From Brettanomyces bruxellensis (taxonomy: Eukaryota > Ascomycota > Pichiomycetes > Pichiales > Pichiaceae): a DNA stretch of 64,000 nucleotides. Shown piece by piece: positions 19,470-31,456 of this stretch. A program made the translations under genes and the position numbers. The stretch covers positions 496,001-560,000 of the forward strand of contig NC_054684.1 in NCBI RefSeq assembly GCF_011074885.1, in the 5' to 3' direction. How positions within the stretch are numbered: the first letter of the stretch is position 1; the number at the start of each line of letters is the position of its first letter. The notes below the pieces were generated by a model. That model had not been told where the DNA came from. It ran no database searches and saw nothing but the letters and a program-made list of their open reading frames with translations.

Positions 19470-20582
19470 TCAATGGTCTGTACTCTCTGTAGTTATTTCA
19501 CCACTGTCGCCCCATATTCCTTTTAAGGTGTATTCAGCTGATTTCTGTAAGTCATCATCCCAGTCACCGTAAATGTTTTTAAAAAATGCTATAAAACTGT
19601 CTTTGGAAAACTCAGTAAGCGCTCTCCTTCCCAAACCATATATGAGAAGACTGTTATCGGCATTGACCGCTGTTGACACTTTCCGGCGTCTACCATTGTT
19701 TGCATTCTTTTTCTTCGACCGTTCATCCTTCGTAGTCGAAATTTGTATATATTCCTGCTGTGTCATCAAGGAGATGAATTGGGAAATTGTCAAATTCCCT
19801 AAGATATCTATTGGCTTCGTCTCCTGGAAATGCAAATTAAAATTCACGTCTAAAACATTAAGCAAATCCGCCTGCGAAATGTTGTTGTTATGTAGTAGTA
19901 TCACTGATAAGATCATTAACTTGAACCCCTTCTGAATGGCTTCCGTCGCAGGCTTTACCTCTGCCTTGCCAAAAGTGGTAACTTGTCCTTTTTCTGTTGC
20001 AAGATTCAGTCTAAGATCATCAATTGAGTTTAACCGTCCAGTGTATTGTTTAAAAAATTTATATGTCCGTTCCTTCATTCGCTCAGAGAGTTTATTAACC
20101 ATGATGTACTCTTCGTTTGAGTTTCTTGTTTCCTCTCGATTTGAGGCCAGTGGTACAAGATACATGGCAAATGTTGGTCGAAGAATGTTATTCACACGAA
20201 TTAAAATATCCCTTTTAAATTGGATTCCTGTACCCTTCTCTCCTTCCGTCTCTAGAACCTTGGATATAAAGTTTTTATTGAGTATCTGGTATTTGTTCTC
20301 CAACCCTAAGATAGCTCTTACAAATGAAAATGCAAGTTCGTCCATTCGACCTGATTCATTTCTCAATTGCGATGGCATCCCATATTCTGGTGTTGTTTCC
20401 TCATTTGTGCTGCTTCCAACATTTGATATTTCAATACCCTCTGACTCATCTTCACCCTCTCTCGAAGAAGTAGCACGTATTTTCCGGTGTTTTCTATGTC
20501 TATGATCTCTCAAATCATATATACTATCTTCATCTGTATAATCCTCATCCTGTGGTATACCTGAAGAACTTCTAGTACTCAT
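19470..20582 (-). CDS. NSE3: Smc5/6 complex subunit Nse3 (MAGE domain)
   Basis: A 370-residue protein with a MAGE homology domain at about 75-345 (LAFSFVRAILGLENKYQILNKNFIS, then KGFKLMILSVILLHNNNISQADLLNVL, then ILGNLTISQFISLMTQQEYIQI and GLGRRALTEFSKDSFIAFFKNIYG). Nse3 pairs with Nse1 in the DNA-binding arm of the Smc5/6 complex. The N-terminal 70 residues are charged and disordered. The tandem winged-helix pattern, with KGFKLMILSVILL as a core helix, is characteristic of this family. S. cerevisiae Nse3 is 303 residues. Confidence 0.85.
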   Translation of the reverse strand: MSTRSSSGIPQDEDYTDEDSIYDLRDHRHRKHRKIRATSSREGEDESEGIEISNVGSSTNEETTPEYGMPSQLRNESGRMDELAFSFVRAILGLENKYQILNKNFISKVLETEGEKGTGIQFKRDILIRVNNILRPTFAMYLVPLASNREETRNSNEEYIMVNKLSERMKERTYKFFKQYTGRLNSIDDLRLNLATEKGQVTTFGKAEVKPATEAIQKGFKLMILSVILLHNNNISQADLLNVLDVNFNLHFQETKPIDILGNLTISQFISLMTQQEYIQISTTKDERSKKKNANNGRRRKVSTAVNADNSLLIYGLGRRALTEFSKDSFIAFFKNIYGDWDDDLQKSAEYTLKGIWGDSGEITTESTDH

Positions 20583-22668
20583 TTCCGCCTTTTTTTAACG
20601 TATTTATACTGGTGAACTCAATTTGACTTAGGATATGGGTGCTGCCCTTTAAATAGAGACTAGATAATCGGAAAGTTAGTTCATTCGATATTTCTAATAT
20701 CTTATGCTGTGACGACGCGCTACGCGAAATTTTTTTTTGGACGCGCCAACCAACCTGATGGTGCATTTCAGGAAAAAAATGGTATTAAAATCCTTAAGCA
20801 CTGAACTATCATGAAAGTATCAGCTGGTATGGTTCCTGGTTTCATATACATATTTTGTGTATTGTCTTTTTTTTTAATCGTTTGCTGGTATGATTTCCTA
20901 GTCCCCACAGATAAATGTTTTGAATACCAGAATAACTACACATGATATGCAAAACCTTTCAAAAATATCTTTCTCTTACAAAAATTATTTATCTACTTAT
21001 CTCTGCAAATTTCGAATAATATTACTGGTATCTGAAGAAAATATGAATATCAGTGTGATCTTTGTGCTGATAGTATGTTCTTTCAAAAAGTTATCTGAAT
21101 CTCTCAAAGCAATAATAATATCTTTTATATTATGAATATTTATAGGAATCATAACAGAAGTCAACTTTGACATGCCGACTAAACTATATATTGGCCTACT
21201 ACCTCAAATTGATCTTGATCAGTGACATTTATTATTAAAACTCATCCGTACTGGAATTATAAAATACGATAACCACTTAATGGTATTTGAATATTTTACC
21301 GACAAATTTATACGTTTCATACTTCATTGATCAAGCATTTTTTGTTATTCATGAGTGTGATGCCAAATATTTACAATGAAAATTATCAACCAATTGTGTG
21401 TTTTTAAAACCAAACAAAATTATAAAAAGTATTTGGAACAACAAGTAAACGATAATGATAATAAAATAAATAAAGAGTGATTATTCATGCCTGAATATCT
21501 ACAATTCTAGTGAATGAATATCTTCAAAGTATGAAGCAAGAAAGTGTAATTTATGATAAGGTTATCAAAAGATAGAATACTCTGGTTATGGTAATATGTG
21601 TGTATTCAACACATCGTGCTCTTTAGAAGCATAGTACGTAAATTGATTTAGGTATTCTAGAAATTATTATTGGTAGCTGGTTTAATCGTGGTTTATTTTC
21701 TGGATGTGTGATAATGCCCACTTATTCTTTTCGTCCAGATTCTTGTTCTTCCTTTAGTCTAACGCAAGATTATTTTATCTTAAGTCAATAATCTCAAATC
21801 AATCGTCAATAGGTTTATCGAAATACAATACATGATTAAAGAACGAACATCCTACAATGCTTTTTTCGTTCTTTTTATAACTTCTCGAAATATAAATTGA
21901 AATCCTTGTGTAACTAAAGAGGCCATTATCGAACAATTATGCTCTTTAATGATTGAGTATAACTTTTAATCTTAAAATGATAATTCGCTTTTCATTGAAT
22001 TCCAATGACCTTTACAAGATAATTATTTTAAAATCAATGCATCCACCAACGAACTATTATACATTTACTTAATTATCTTGCAACGTACAAAAACGTTGCA
22101 TCACGACTAACAAGAAAAAAAAAGCCTAACCCGTACACCTGGACCCAAATTTTGATGCCGCGATTTTGAGATTAACTCCAAATATTTTGCAGGCCGGGGA
22201 CAAAAACCGCTTTATTCAAATACCAGAACTATTTACTCCCGGATCCTGATCTGAAGCCATTGTTCGGAGAACTTCGCGATTCGATAAGGGAAAAATGATT
22301 ATCCATTGAAATTGATACGCTGTAATGCTATTGGTTAAAATAAACTTTTGGTTTGAATGAAGGTCGGGACCCCGATATACATGATAGGAAATGAGCCTGG
22401 CAATTTTTTTTATATTTTTTGTATTTCTTGTATTACTTGATGTTTATTCATTCCGCTTTACTCGATTTCTTTTTTTCTTACTATAGTTTTAAGTTTTTGA
22501 AAAGACTTCCATTTTATATGTATACTGCCTAGGCAATAACATGGGAGATTTAGTCGATCGCATTTCTATACGATTTCGTGATATTTGGTGAAATACGATA
22601 AGACGCAAGTTTCAGGCAATCGAAGAAACAGGAAATTTCCATTCTTACATACATCTTTAAATCTACAC
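20583..22668. other. Long intergenic region without a gene
   Basis: About 2.1 kb, very AT-rich, with no ORF above 71 codons on either strand that shows a domain. It contains the divergent promoters of NSE3 and the MFS gene. The frame preceding the MFS ATG (22585-22668) lacks an ATG and is leader. No tRNA or repeat was recognised. Confidence 0.5.
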
Positions 22669-24924
22669 ATGGCTAACTTACACAGAAAGAAGATCATTTC
22701 TTTGGTGGTGTCTTCATTCGTGGCATTAGCATCAGGAACGCCATATTTATATGGAATGTATTCACCTCAACTTATTACTAGATGCAACTTTTCAGCCCTA
22801 GCATCATCATATTTATCCTTAGCCAGTAACATCGGCTCATCTATTGGTGGATTTTTTGCTGGCTTGCTTATAGATAGCTACGGAACACAGGTTGCAACAG
22901 CTCTTGGAACCTTGATGGAGTTCAGTGGATTCTACATTCTTTATCTTAGTTACAAACATGCTTGGCATAAATTTCCACTTCTTCTGCTAGCCATGATAAA
23001 TGTAGGGTTTGGTTCCGTCTTGGCATACTTTTCCACTATTAAAGTGTCCACAATCAATTTTCCCCAGTGCAAGGGGATGGCAAATGCTCTCCCTGTTTCA
23101 GCGTATGGGCTTGCTGCCTTATTCTATGCTTTAATTGCTGGGTATTTCTTTTCTGACAACACACAGGGTCTGCTCCATTTCATATCAATATTTGCAGGCC
23201 TTATCATTGGAGCTGGCACATACTTTGTTAGGCTATACGAGGATGAAGATGAGAACAAACCAGGTCAAAATTCTTCGGCATTACCAAATGACACGGAGGC
23301 TATACTCGTGCAAGAATCTCCAATGGAAGCGAGAGCGGATACGGAAGTATCAAAACCTCAAAAAGCACTTTCATATCTTTTGAAAGGCCACCGTGGCTCA
23401 ATGGCTCAGGTCAATTTAATCAGAACCGAATCTTCAGGATCACTTTTTTCAACTGCATCTGAAGTCTCTTCTCTCGCGTCATCGATGTCACGATCTTCTT
23501 CGTACATGTCGGTGAATTCTGATTCACAATCGTCAAATGATGGATTTGCATCATCAAATAGCGTAACACCTAACACAACCGGTGGAAAACCACACGGAAG
23601 TCGTGCTTTCCCCATTGACATGCCTCACCAACGACAATCATTTACGGATTTGTCGATGTCGGCTCCGGATAATCTTGTTGCTCTATCCAGACGCTCGTCA
23701 TCCCATCCATCAGTCTTTGCACACTTGCACTCAAGATCATCATCGCAGTCTCATGAATCCTCTCCACATCACTTTCCTGCATCGTGGATTGGCTCTGCGG
23801 CACATGAAAGAATGACATATGGCCAATTTTCTGCTCCTAAGAGACATAGCAGCAACAAAACCAGTAGTGGAATTGATGCAAGCTATAAGGAGTCGCAACA
23901 TAAACTTCAAAGAGCTGGTTCGGATGCTATAAGCTTTTCAGCTGATGCTCATATCACATCGCAGGAAGAGAAGAAACTAGATTTACAACAAATTTCTAAC
24001 GGTAGTCCAGAGTATAAGATTTCGTCGCCGGAAAGTGGAAGTTCAGATGAAGATATGTCCAGATTTTTGGAAATTCTGAATAAGCGGAAAGCCGAAATCA
24101 ATAAGATAGAACATCACCATCATGGAAAGCATAGAAAGAAAAGAAAGCATACTTCTGTCAAAGAGCACGTTCTTGAACTTATGAAGAATAAACTATTTAT
24201 ATCTCATTATGTTATGAATGCAATGTTTTGCGCTATCGGTCAGGTGTATATTTTTGGTGTCGGCTTTATTGTCAAAGCGCAGTTGAACAACCAGAAATTT
24301 TCATCAACGTCCGTATTAGCAAAATTGATATACGTATTTGGTGCAAAGAAACCAGATGAAGATCTTGCCTCACCTTTTCAGGCACTTCAAGTGTCTATTA
24401 TTTCTTTTGCCAACTTTTTGGGTAGACTTCTGGCTGGACCAATGAGCGATCTTTTCTCAAAGAGCCTTAACTTTAACAGGATGTGGGTAGTTGTGATTGC
24501 ACTAATATTATCAACGATAGGACAACTTTCTCTCATATTTTTTAATGATCTTAATGTACTTTCGTTGTCATCTCTGCTCATTGGAATGGGCTATGGTGCA
24601 GTCTATGGAACACTTCCTGCGGTGGTGGCTGAAACATTTGGTTCAGGTAACTTTGCGACAACTTGGGCTTTAATGGGTACAGGTCCAATTATGGCTTTTC
24701 TGGCCCTCAGCGACTATTTTGGAAACGAGTATGATAGACATAGTCAATTAGCAGATGACGGTCATGGGGAGCTGACAAGAGTTTGTCTTAGGGGCGGATT
24801 ATGTTATAGAAATGTCTTTATTTTTAACACTTTCCTATGCTGTTTGGCAATGATGGGTTACTTGGCTATAATCAAATATTGTCCTAATAAAATGAAGGAA
24901 GATGAAAATTCGAAGGGGGTTTGA
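22669..24924 (+). CDS. Nodulin-like MFS transporter with long central loop (YMR155W-like)
   Basis: A 751-residue major-facilitator protein from the ATG at 22669 (the longer frame opens at TTG 22585). Six N-terminal spans (about 8-190) begin with the nodulin-like pattern ISLVVSSFVALASGTPYLYGMYSPQL. A cytoplasmic linker of about 300 residues follows, rich in Ser and His (residues about 205-500, including a HHHH and a KHRKKRKH patch). Six C-terminal spans contain FLGRLLAGPMSDLFSKS and GMGYGAVYGTLPAVVAETFG. The family includes YMR155W and Mch1; substrates are unknown, though monocarboxylate relatives exist. YMR155W borders RIM13 in S. cerevisiae, and RIM13 lies 13 kb to the left here, supporting YMR155W orthology. 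Confidence 0.85.
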   Translation: MANLHRKKIISLVVSSFVALASGTPYLYGMYSPQLITRCNFSALASSYLSLASNIGSSIGGFFAGLLIDSYGTQVATALGTLMEFSGFYILYLSYKHAWHKFPLLLLAMINVGFGSVLAYFSTIKVSTINFPQCKGMANALPVSAYGLAALFYALIAGYFFSDNTQGLLHFISIFAGLIIGAGTYFVRLYEDEDENKPGQNSSALPNDTEAILVQESPMEARADTEVSKPQKALSYLLKGHRGSMAQVNLIRTESSGSLFSTASEVSSLASSMSRSSSYMSVNSDSQSSNDGFASSNSVTPNTTGGKPHGSRAFPIDMPHQRQSFTDLSMSAPDNLVALSRRSSSHPSVFAHLHSRSSSQSHESSPHHFPASWIGSAAHERMTYGQFSAPKRHSSNKTSSGIDASYKESQHKLQRAGSDAISFSADAHITSQEEKKLDLQQISNGSPEYKISSPESGSSDEDMSRFLEILNKRKAEINKIEHHHHGKHRKKRKHTSVKEHVLELMKNKLFISHYVMNAMFCAIGQVYIFGVGFIVKAQLNNQKFSSTSVLAKLIYVFGAKKPDEDLASPFQALQVSIISFANFLGRLLAGPMSDLFSKSLNFNRMWVVVIALILSTIGQLSLIFFNDLNVLSLSSLLIGMGYGAVYGTLPAVVAETFGSGNFATTWALMGTGPIMAFLALSDYFGNEYDRHSQLADDGHGELTRVCLRGGLCYRNVFIFNTFLCCLAMMGYLAIIKYCPNKMKEDENSKGV

Positions 24925-25379
24925 ATTGTTTTCATTTATTCAAATTTCAGACTTGAGATCCGTGTTATAAATTGCTCGCTCCTCGGGGATTATTTAATTT
25001 ACCTAGCTGTTCCATCAATCATTATTGCACTTATATAACTTTATATTTCAATTATAAGTTAATTAAATTTGAATTTATACATGCCTGCACTTTATTATTC
25101 TCAATTTTCAAGGTATATTCATATATGTGGATATCTTTAATGGAAGAATTCTGGGTTGTGCTACCATCGTTTTTGAAGAAAATTTGTACTCTCCAAAAAT
25201 TCCTCGGAGATGAGCTGAGAAGAGAAGCGAAATTTGTGATCAGGTCTGATTCTTTCATTATTATTTTTTTCCCCTTCGAACAACAAAAAAAAAACACACC
25301 CTACAAAGGTCATTTGCATCACTTTTCATGGCTCATTACCAGTAATTAAGGATCATTAATTCTTTTGCTTTGTTGATTC
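24925..25379. other. Intergenic
   Basis: A 455-bp gap between tandem genes, with one short A run (25285-25294). No gene seen. Confidence 0.5.
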
Positions 25380-26702
25380 ATGTTTTGGTTGGATCAGAGG
25401 CGTCACTTGTGGTTAAAACCACGACAGATCATAGGGGTATTTCACAAGTTTAACTTAGCAGTGTCAAACAATTATTTGGAGAATAACGTAAGATATCATT
25501 CAAATGCTGCCAGCTATAACTCCTCTTCATTCAGAAATGGGTTATTGAAAAGTATTCCTGAAGCTTCTGACACAGACACATCTACTGAACCCATAAGATA
25601 TAATGTTATAGGTGATTCATTTAACATTTTGAATGTTAAAGTTCCGAGGTCGGCGATATTTAATATTAGATCGGATACCAATAGACAATATCTCATAAGT
25701 AGTACCGGGGAAATTAACAAAATGAAGGTTGATAAATTTATAATAAACCAGAATGAAGGTTCAAGAAAAACAATTGAATATCAAAGCTGCATCAACAACT
25801 CAGGCCCAATGTCTCTTCTACTTGGCTTGAACTCACAACACGCTAATTTCTCTGTATTGACTGCAAGTGATCAAAAGCGATGGATGATAAGACAGGATGA
25901 ATTAAGCGTGTGGCAAGATGATGCGGTAGAAATACATTCTGTGCGGTTTCTATCCAAGTTTGTTCAAGTTTCTGGTAAGGGTAAATTTGCGATTTCGTCT
26001 CCAGGAAAAATAATTGAAATTCAGCTTGCCAAAGATGAAAACATATTTTTAAATCCGCGTGCCATTGTGGGATATACAAATGTTGTAGGGAACGCAAAAC
26101 TAGGCAATGAAATAGAGAACGCAGCAAGCGAGCTTATATCAGGATTACATAGCATTGCGAGTGTCAAACTTTCACAAACCAGAAAAGTTGATACGTACTT
26201 GAAGAATACGCAAAATGCTTTTAGAACAAGCACAAAATTCGGGGAAAAGGCAATACAGAAGGTTATAAGCCTTTGGAAAGAAAACGTTACTTCAAAGATT
26301 AAACATGAAAGGAACATCAGCTTAATTTCAGAAAAGAAGACAGAAGGACAAAAAAACGATGTAAGGATGAAAACCGAAAGTATTAATCGACAAAATACAA
26401 AGAAGAGATCCAGTGTCATAGAAACAGAAAAAAGCAGTAAAGCGGATTGGATGAGAACTTTGCGTACAATTTGGTGGAAAACGAGAAACTTCTTACACGC
26501 ATTTGGAAGTGTGGCATGGCAGACCTTAAGTAATTTATTTCGTGTAGTGCAGAACTCCATAATTGTCTTCTTCACTGGTTACCATGGGAATTATTTGGTA
26601 CGTATGAAGGGGCCAAAGACAATATTGGTTCATGATGCGATAAATATCAGGAGCCGGATTATGACAAAATCTGAACTAAAGAGGCTAAAATCCAGAAAAT
26701 AA
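25380..26702 (+). CDS. AIM24: Mitochondrial protein Aim24
   Basis: A 440-residue AIM24-family protein. Aim24 is an inner-membrane protein needed for correct MICOS assembly and respiratory-chain integrity. The N-terminus (MFWLDQRRHLWLKPRQ) is basic and fits a mitochondrial presequence. The AIM24 domain spans about 70-255, with SRFxxxF-like beta strands and the signature FVQVSGKGKFAISSPGKIIEI followed by NIFLNPRAIVGYT. The remaining C-terminal region is basic and helical, with a FLHAFGSVAWQTLSNLF segment. S. cerevisiae Aim24 is 394 residues. Confidence 0.9.
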   Translation: MFWLDQRRHLWLKPRQIIGVFHKFNLAVSNNYLENNVRYHSNAASYNSSSFRNGLLKSIPEASDTDTSTEPIRYNVIGDSFNILNVKVPRSAIFNIRSDTNRQYLISSTGEINKMKVDKFIINQNEGSRKTIEYQSCINNSGPMSLLLGLNSQHANFSVLTASDQKRWMIRQDELSVWQDDAVEIHSVRFLSKFVQVSGKGKFAISSPGKIIEIQLAKDENIFLNPRAIVGYTNVVGNAKLGNEIENAASELISGLHSIASVKLSQTRKVDTYLKNTQNAFRTSTKFGEKAIQKVISLWKENVTSKIKHERNISLISEKKTEGQKNDVRMKTESINRQNTKKRSSVIETEKSSKADWMRTLRTIWWKTRNFLHAFGSVAWQTLSNLFRVVQNSIIVFFTGYHGNYLVRMKGPKTILVHDAINIRSRIMTKSELKRLKSRK

Positions 26703-28420
26703 AGCACACAGAGAAAGAAACCAAAATATGAATAGGTGGAGTACTTCGCATTAGGATACAAAAAATTCCAGGTTTATTTATTTATTGACTTTTATAGTAA
26801 AAATATAATTAGCCGTAGAGCTAGTATTATTGACAAACACTAAAACCGATCGATGCGAGTGGATGCAATAATATAGAGCTATAAAAGGGGTTGCAGCATC
26901 GTTTCAATTGAATTCAATAATAAAAAATATGTGGAATGCTGGAATGTAAGTATCAAGAGGTTTGGTTGCCAAGCCAGGGGTAAAAAAAAAAGTCAATCAA
27001 CCCACACTATCAAATTTCAATTGATGGAATTTCATGATTTCAATTCAAGATGTACAATCGAATTAATATCTAGTTTCGGATACAGGGTTGGGGGTTTGCA
27101 TATAAACTGAAAAACACAATGGAATTGCCGATGCAATGAGATGTAAGGGGACATCGAAACTAAGAAACAGAGATGCAGAGTGGTAACGTGTTAAAACAAA
27201 AGAAACCGAGAACAAGAACAAAAAAATTTTCAATTCGAGACTTTAAAACACGGAGGAAAATAAAGTAAATAACGGAGGAAAGCGGATGTAAGAAGAGTCA
27301 CATACTTGCTATGAATATTCATCATGCTAATTACACTGGAATGACTTGTGTAAACACAAGGTAGAAAGCTACACCCACAATAACAACATCAATGAAGTAC
27401 AAAGTAGTAATCCCTTCTGCAACGCTTTTTCTGCGATACAAATAAAAACTAGTTGCGTCTAAATTTCTAGGACCTTTGTGCATGATGACAGTGAACTGAA
27501 GGTGGAGTGGCGTTATGTTTGTATTCATAGTGTATGGACTACCTAAATGTAGTTGCAAGGATGTTGGATGTGGTACATATAATGTAATCGATCGTGTTGA
27601 GATTGTATGAATAATAGGCGACGTTATTTTTTTTGGGATACTCACATAACTCTGAGCCGAGAACAGCACTACTTCTTTCGTACTTCGCATGACGAGAAAT
27701 GTATTAATAGATTAGTATTGAAACATCAAAATGTGCCGTTTGCATCATTGAAAACTTCGGAGTCGAATACTGTGCATTATTCCTTACACATCTCCCTATT
27801 TCCTGTGTGGTATTTCATAAAGGCAAAGGTATCAATTTTATTTCATTACTACCTTCGTACTGCATCTGGTGTCTTACCTCCAATGTCTAATGCGGGTGAG
27901 TAATGAATATAACAAGCAATTTTTATTTTCTGCGAACACGAACAATTTATCCTATTGCAGAATAAAGCATATGCACATACACCTAACGTTGCTTTATACC
28001 AATTTATTTCATCTTCGGTTTAACGGAATACTATGTTCCTACATTTAGATTCAAGGTTCAGTCGACAGTTTGCGGCCAAAAATTGTCGCTATATTGAAAA
28101 TAATTTAACGCTGATGAGAATGAATACAAGAATAAAAGAAAACTAACCTAAAAACATAACCATTGTCAACGTACATGACTTTCTCTTATCATCTGAAATA
28201 CCCAATTCTTTCAGCAACTGGAAATAGCCATTAAAGCTGGTGGCACATTTGCTGAAATTGAAGAAATTATATGTGATTTAATTGTTCCGAGCTCAATCAG
28301 TGTTACCTTGTATCAAAATATGACGAGTCAGATTTTATCACACAATATCGACTCAATACACAAAAATAAAATATAAAGAAAAAGGGTAACAGAAGAAAGG
28401 GGAAAAGGGATGGAGAACAT
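26703..28420. other. Intergenic region, one doubtful small frame
   Basis: About 1.7 kb between AIM24 and the zinc-finger gene (convergent). Apart from the doubtful minus-strand frame at 27331-27690, no coding or RNA feature was found. Confidence 0.5.
27331..27690 (-). CDS. Doubtful 119-residue frame with C-terminal membrane segment
   Basis: An ATG-initiated frame ending in a hydrophobic segment (about 98-116, YFIDVVIVGVAFYLVFTQV) preceded by a basic YRRKS. I recognise no family. The tail-anchor-like end is the only support; the N-terminal half looks like translated non-coding sequence, and a splice acceptor-like CTTCAG lies inside it. A small spliced membrane protein is possible. It could equally be chance. 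Confidence 0.22.
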   Translation of the reverse strand: MRSTKEVVLFSAQSYVSIPKKITSPIIHTISTRSITLYVPHPTSLQLHLGSPYTMNTNITPLHLQFTVIMHKGPRNLDATSFYLYRRKSVAEGITTLYFIDVVIVGVAFYLVFTQVIPV

Positions 28421-29362
28421 TCAAACTCTCCAAAATCGAGGATAACGAGGTGTACATTTAGGTGTGGACACTAGCCTGAATGCTGGAGTTGGTGATGGGG
28501 GCAATGCTCCGGGAAGGTAATTATAACCCATGTTATACCTGAGATTTGTATTAGGTGGACATCCCACAGAATTTGGGGGTGTTATTATTTGTGTTGCAGG
28601 TGCAACATTAGTAGGAGAAACCGGAGGTGGATATCCAACAACGGGTCCTATTGGATTGAACCTGGTTGGAGCACAGCAGTAATTATCGGACGCCGGAGTT
28701 GGTATACCGGTTGGAATCCACCTATAGTTTGAACTGACTGAGGGTGGCATAAGACCAGGATGATAAGAACATATGGGAGCTTGTGGCAAGGCTATCTGAA
28801 GTTGTGGTCTTGGATCAAATGGTGGCAATCTATTATACAGTTGATTCGCAATGTATGTATTTCCATCAATTGGAGATTGCATTCGTTCTTGCTCTTGATT
28901 TATTCGTCTTATTTCTAGTCTTCTTCTTAGTTCTTTAAACTCCGAAGGAAGTCTTTTCCTTCCATGCTTTTTTCTTAATATATGGCAGTTAAGGTGGCCC
29001 AAAGTACCATAGGCCTTGTTGCAATTTGGATAATTGCACATATAGAAACGTTCTACCTCATAATACTTCTTTCTTCTTCTTTTCTTTTTCCCTAAGGATG
29101 AGAATTTGATGTGCTCTGATGACACCGATGTAATTTTTGATGATTTGGGTTTCATATGGTAAGAATTAATTTGGTCACTCTCGATGGATCCACTGTTGCT
29201 AGATCTCAAGCTGATATCGCTACGTTCATCTGAATTTTGCTTTTCTAATGCTCTTTCATAACTCTGATTGCTTCGTGGTATTGAAACATCCTTCAATTTA
29301 GAAGGATGTTGCTTGGTCAAAGAAGGATAGCTCACTACGGAGCTTATTAAAGAATTAGACAT
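28421..29362 (-). CDS. C2H2 zinc-finger protein, KAYGTLxHLNxH type
   Basis: A 313-residue putative transcription factor. A serine-rich N-terminus is followed by a basic stretch (GKKKRRRKK, 91-99, a likely nuclear signal) and one C2H2 finger with Cys109, Cys114, His127 and His133 in the context CNYPNCNKAYGTLGHLNCH. A conserved HGRKRLPSEFKELRRRLE extension follows. This finger plus PxEFKE tail defines a fungal family that includes S. cerevisiae YPR022C, YPR013C and YPR015C. The C-terminal half is proline-rich and low-complexity. The exact orthologue and the targets cannot be assigned from sequence alone. Confidence 0.78.
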   Translation of the reverse strand: MSNSLISSVVSYPSLTKQHPSKLKDVSIPRSNQSYERALEKQNSDERSDISLRSSNSGSIESDQINSYHMKPKSSKITSVSSEHIKFSSLGKKKRRRKKYYEVERFYMCNYPNCNKAYGTLGHLNCHILRKKHGRKRLPSEFKELRRRLEIRRINQEQERMQSPIDGNTYIANQLYNRLPPFDPRPQLQIALPQAPICSYHPGLMPPSVSSNYRWIPTGIPTPASDNYCCAPTRFNPIGPVVGYPPPVSPTNVAPATQIITPPNSVGCPPNTNLRYNMGYNYLPGALPPSPTPAFRLVSTPKCTPRYPRFWRV

Positions 29363-31456
29363 ATGCTCCTCTTCTATGTTTTATCAACGAGCTTGTGAAT
29401 ATTTATAATAATTGAAAGTCGAGTAATTAGGATGGAAACTTATACTAGAAAGGTGGAAACAACATCTAGACAGGAAGAAAATGAAAGTGAATAATTACAG
29501 AGGTTTTGAACCGAAGTTTTAGAAAATGACCAAAAAGAAGGAAAATGGAGGTAATCGTCAAACATAACTTTTTTTTTTAAAGTTCCATCATGCATAAGGA
29601 ACACGGGCTGTGAGTGATATTGAGTCAAGAAATTTAGACAATACGGAGATTGTAAATGCGGCATATTTGAGAAAACACAGTTTCTATTCAAGACAAGAAA
29701 AAAACAAATAGGCTGGAAAGGTCTTTCTTTTTTTAAGTCGACCTGCACCATTGTCTAATTCTAATGAAAAGAACAATTGGGAAATAAAAAATAGTAAAAC
29801 GTATTTTAAGGGCCTGTACAAAATCAATCGATTTAAATAAATATGTTAAGCAAGGACTCTATTCGTTGAGAAAGCAAATATTTAAGGAATGTTGAGACTT
29901 GTAAAAAAAAAAAAGAGAGAGAGAGATACATTAAAAGAGGTATATACTCATATATGCATTTCACCTTTGAGGATCGACAACACAAGTTTTGAGCCTGCAT
30001 ATGATAATCTTTACGGCAAAATTGCTTCTTTTCACATTTGTCTTGAACTTTTTTTTTTGACAATAACCACACTACAAGGGGAAACAAAGTAGGTCAAGAA
30101 TAATCATACTCCTGAAGCCTTCAAAGAATATTTATGGTTACCAGGAGTTCCAATGAAATATATTGCTGCACGATAGATATTTGAACACTGAACAATGCCA
30201 CCTAAATAAAATTATTTTTCGAAGAAGTAAGAATTTCTGGACAGAAATATATGTGTGTATGGAAAAATTCTGATATTTCTAAATCTTAGTTTGGAAATGC
30301 TAAGATAATAGAGAAACACGATTATACAAAATAAGATTTGCGAACCCAATTTGGGCAGTGATCCGATTTGAGCGGCAGTGCAGCATGCTTATGCACCTCT
30401 GCGTCACACACACAAAAAATGAATATTCCACGACTTGCACAATATTTACATTAAGCAATTTTTTTATTTTTCCTTCACCTGGAACTTGCTAACGTGTAAC
30501 ACAATACATAATTTCGAAACAAAGGACTTTCGATTGCTCTCAGAAGGGGCTTTACCAAATATGGCACTTGACATATGGCAGACACAATCGTTGATGACTG
30601 ATTCTCTAAGGCTCACAAAATTCCCAATAAAAGTGAGGTACAGCAATTTCTTTTTCAGTACCGCGTTCCCCATCTCCTCCCTCTACGTCCATGTGTTCGT
30701 ATTGTTTTGATGCATAGGGATACATCGCCTTCCAAATTTGAAAAATACAGTAAACACAGCGTAAATATCAATTAAATAAGGTTGTGCGCAATGAATAACA
30801 ACTTACCAATGATTCCGACAGGCTTATTAGAGTTCCTTAAAATTCCTATTGTACGGATTTTCGGTTCGAAGAAGGCGCTGCCGAATAGTTGCTCACTATT
30901 CAATTAAATGAAGAACCTATTTCAGAGCATGAAAATGCCTCTTTTTGAAAGGTTTAGAGTACAAAGGGGGCTTTTATTGTTGATATCATATTCTTTGAAA
31001 GCTGTGAACTTTGCAGTTTAGGAAATATCGATTGCTTCATTCGTTCATATAAGTGTATTCAACAGCTTTTCATCTTACAAAAAGGATAAACTTCATTGAA
31101 GTGCTTTGAGTATATACAAAAGTAAAGATCTGCAAATCTGAAGAGTAACAAAGATCAGCAGTTATTGATTTACGACCGTGCTTTTGCAAAAACAATGCTA
31201 CATAAGATTGAATAGTGCAACCATTACCTCCATAAAAAGTTTCTTTTCTTCATGAGTAATCGTTACTGGAAAGGCTCCTTTGACAATAACAATAAATATT
31301 TCGATAAAGAAACAAATAAACATGTTTACACTTGTATACCTACCAATATATAAAGCTGTAATTACCCTGAAGTAGATGCAAGAAGAAACAGTTTCTTGAC
31401 TTTTGGTTTTGATTTTCTTTTTTATTCAGACAAAATTAAACACCTTCATTACCAAG
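29363..31456. other. Intergenic region without a supported gene
   Basis: About 2.1 kb of AT-rich DNA with GA and A/T runs near 29900-29930. It contains the divergent promoters of the zinc-finger gene and the cell-wall gene, including TATATAAAG at 31347-31355, about 100 bp before the latter's ATG. Short frames (67-91 codons) show no domains. Confidence 0.5.

Noticed and set aside
20583..22668. Centromere in the long AT-rich gap
   Set aside because: No point-centromere motifs and no large inverted repeat visible; AT-richness alone is not evidence.
30840..30890. GGTTCGAAG resembling a tRNA B box
   Set aside because: Flanking bases do not pair as a T stem and no acceptor stem or A box could be built around it.
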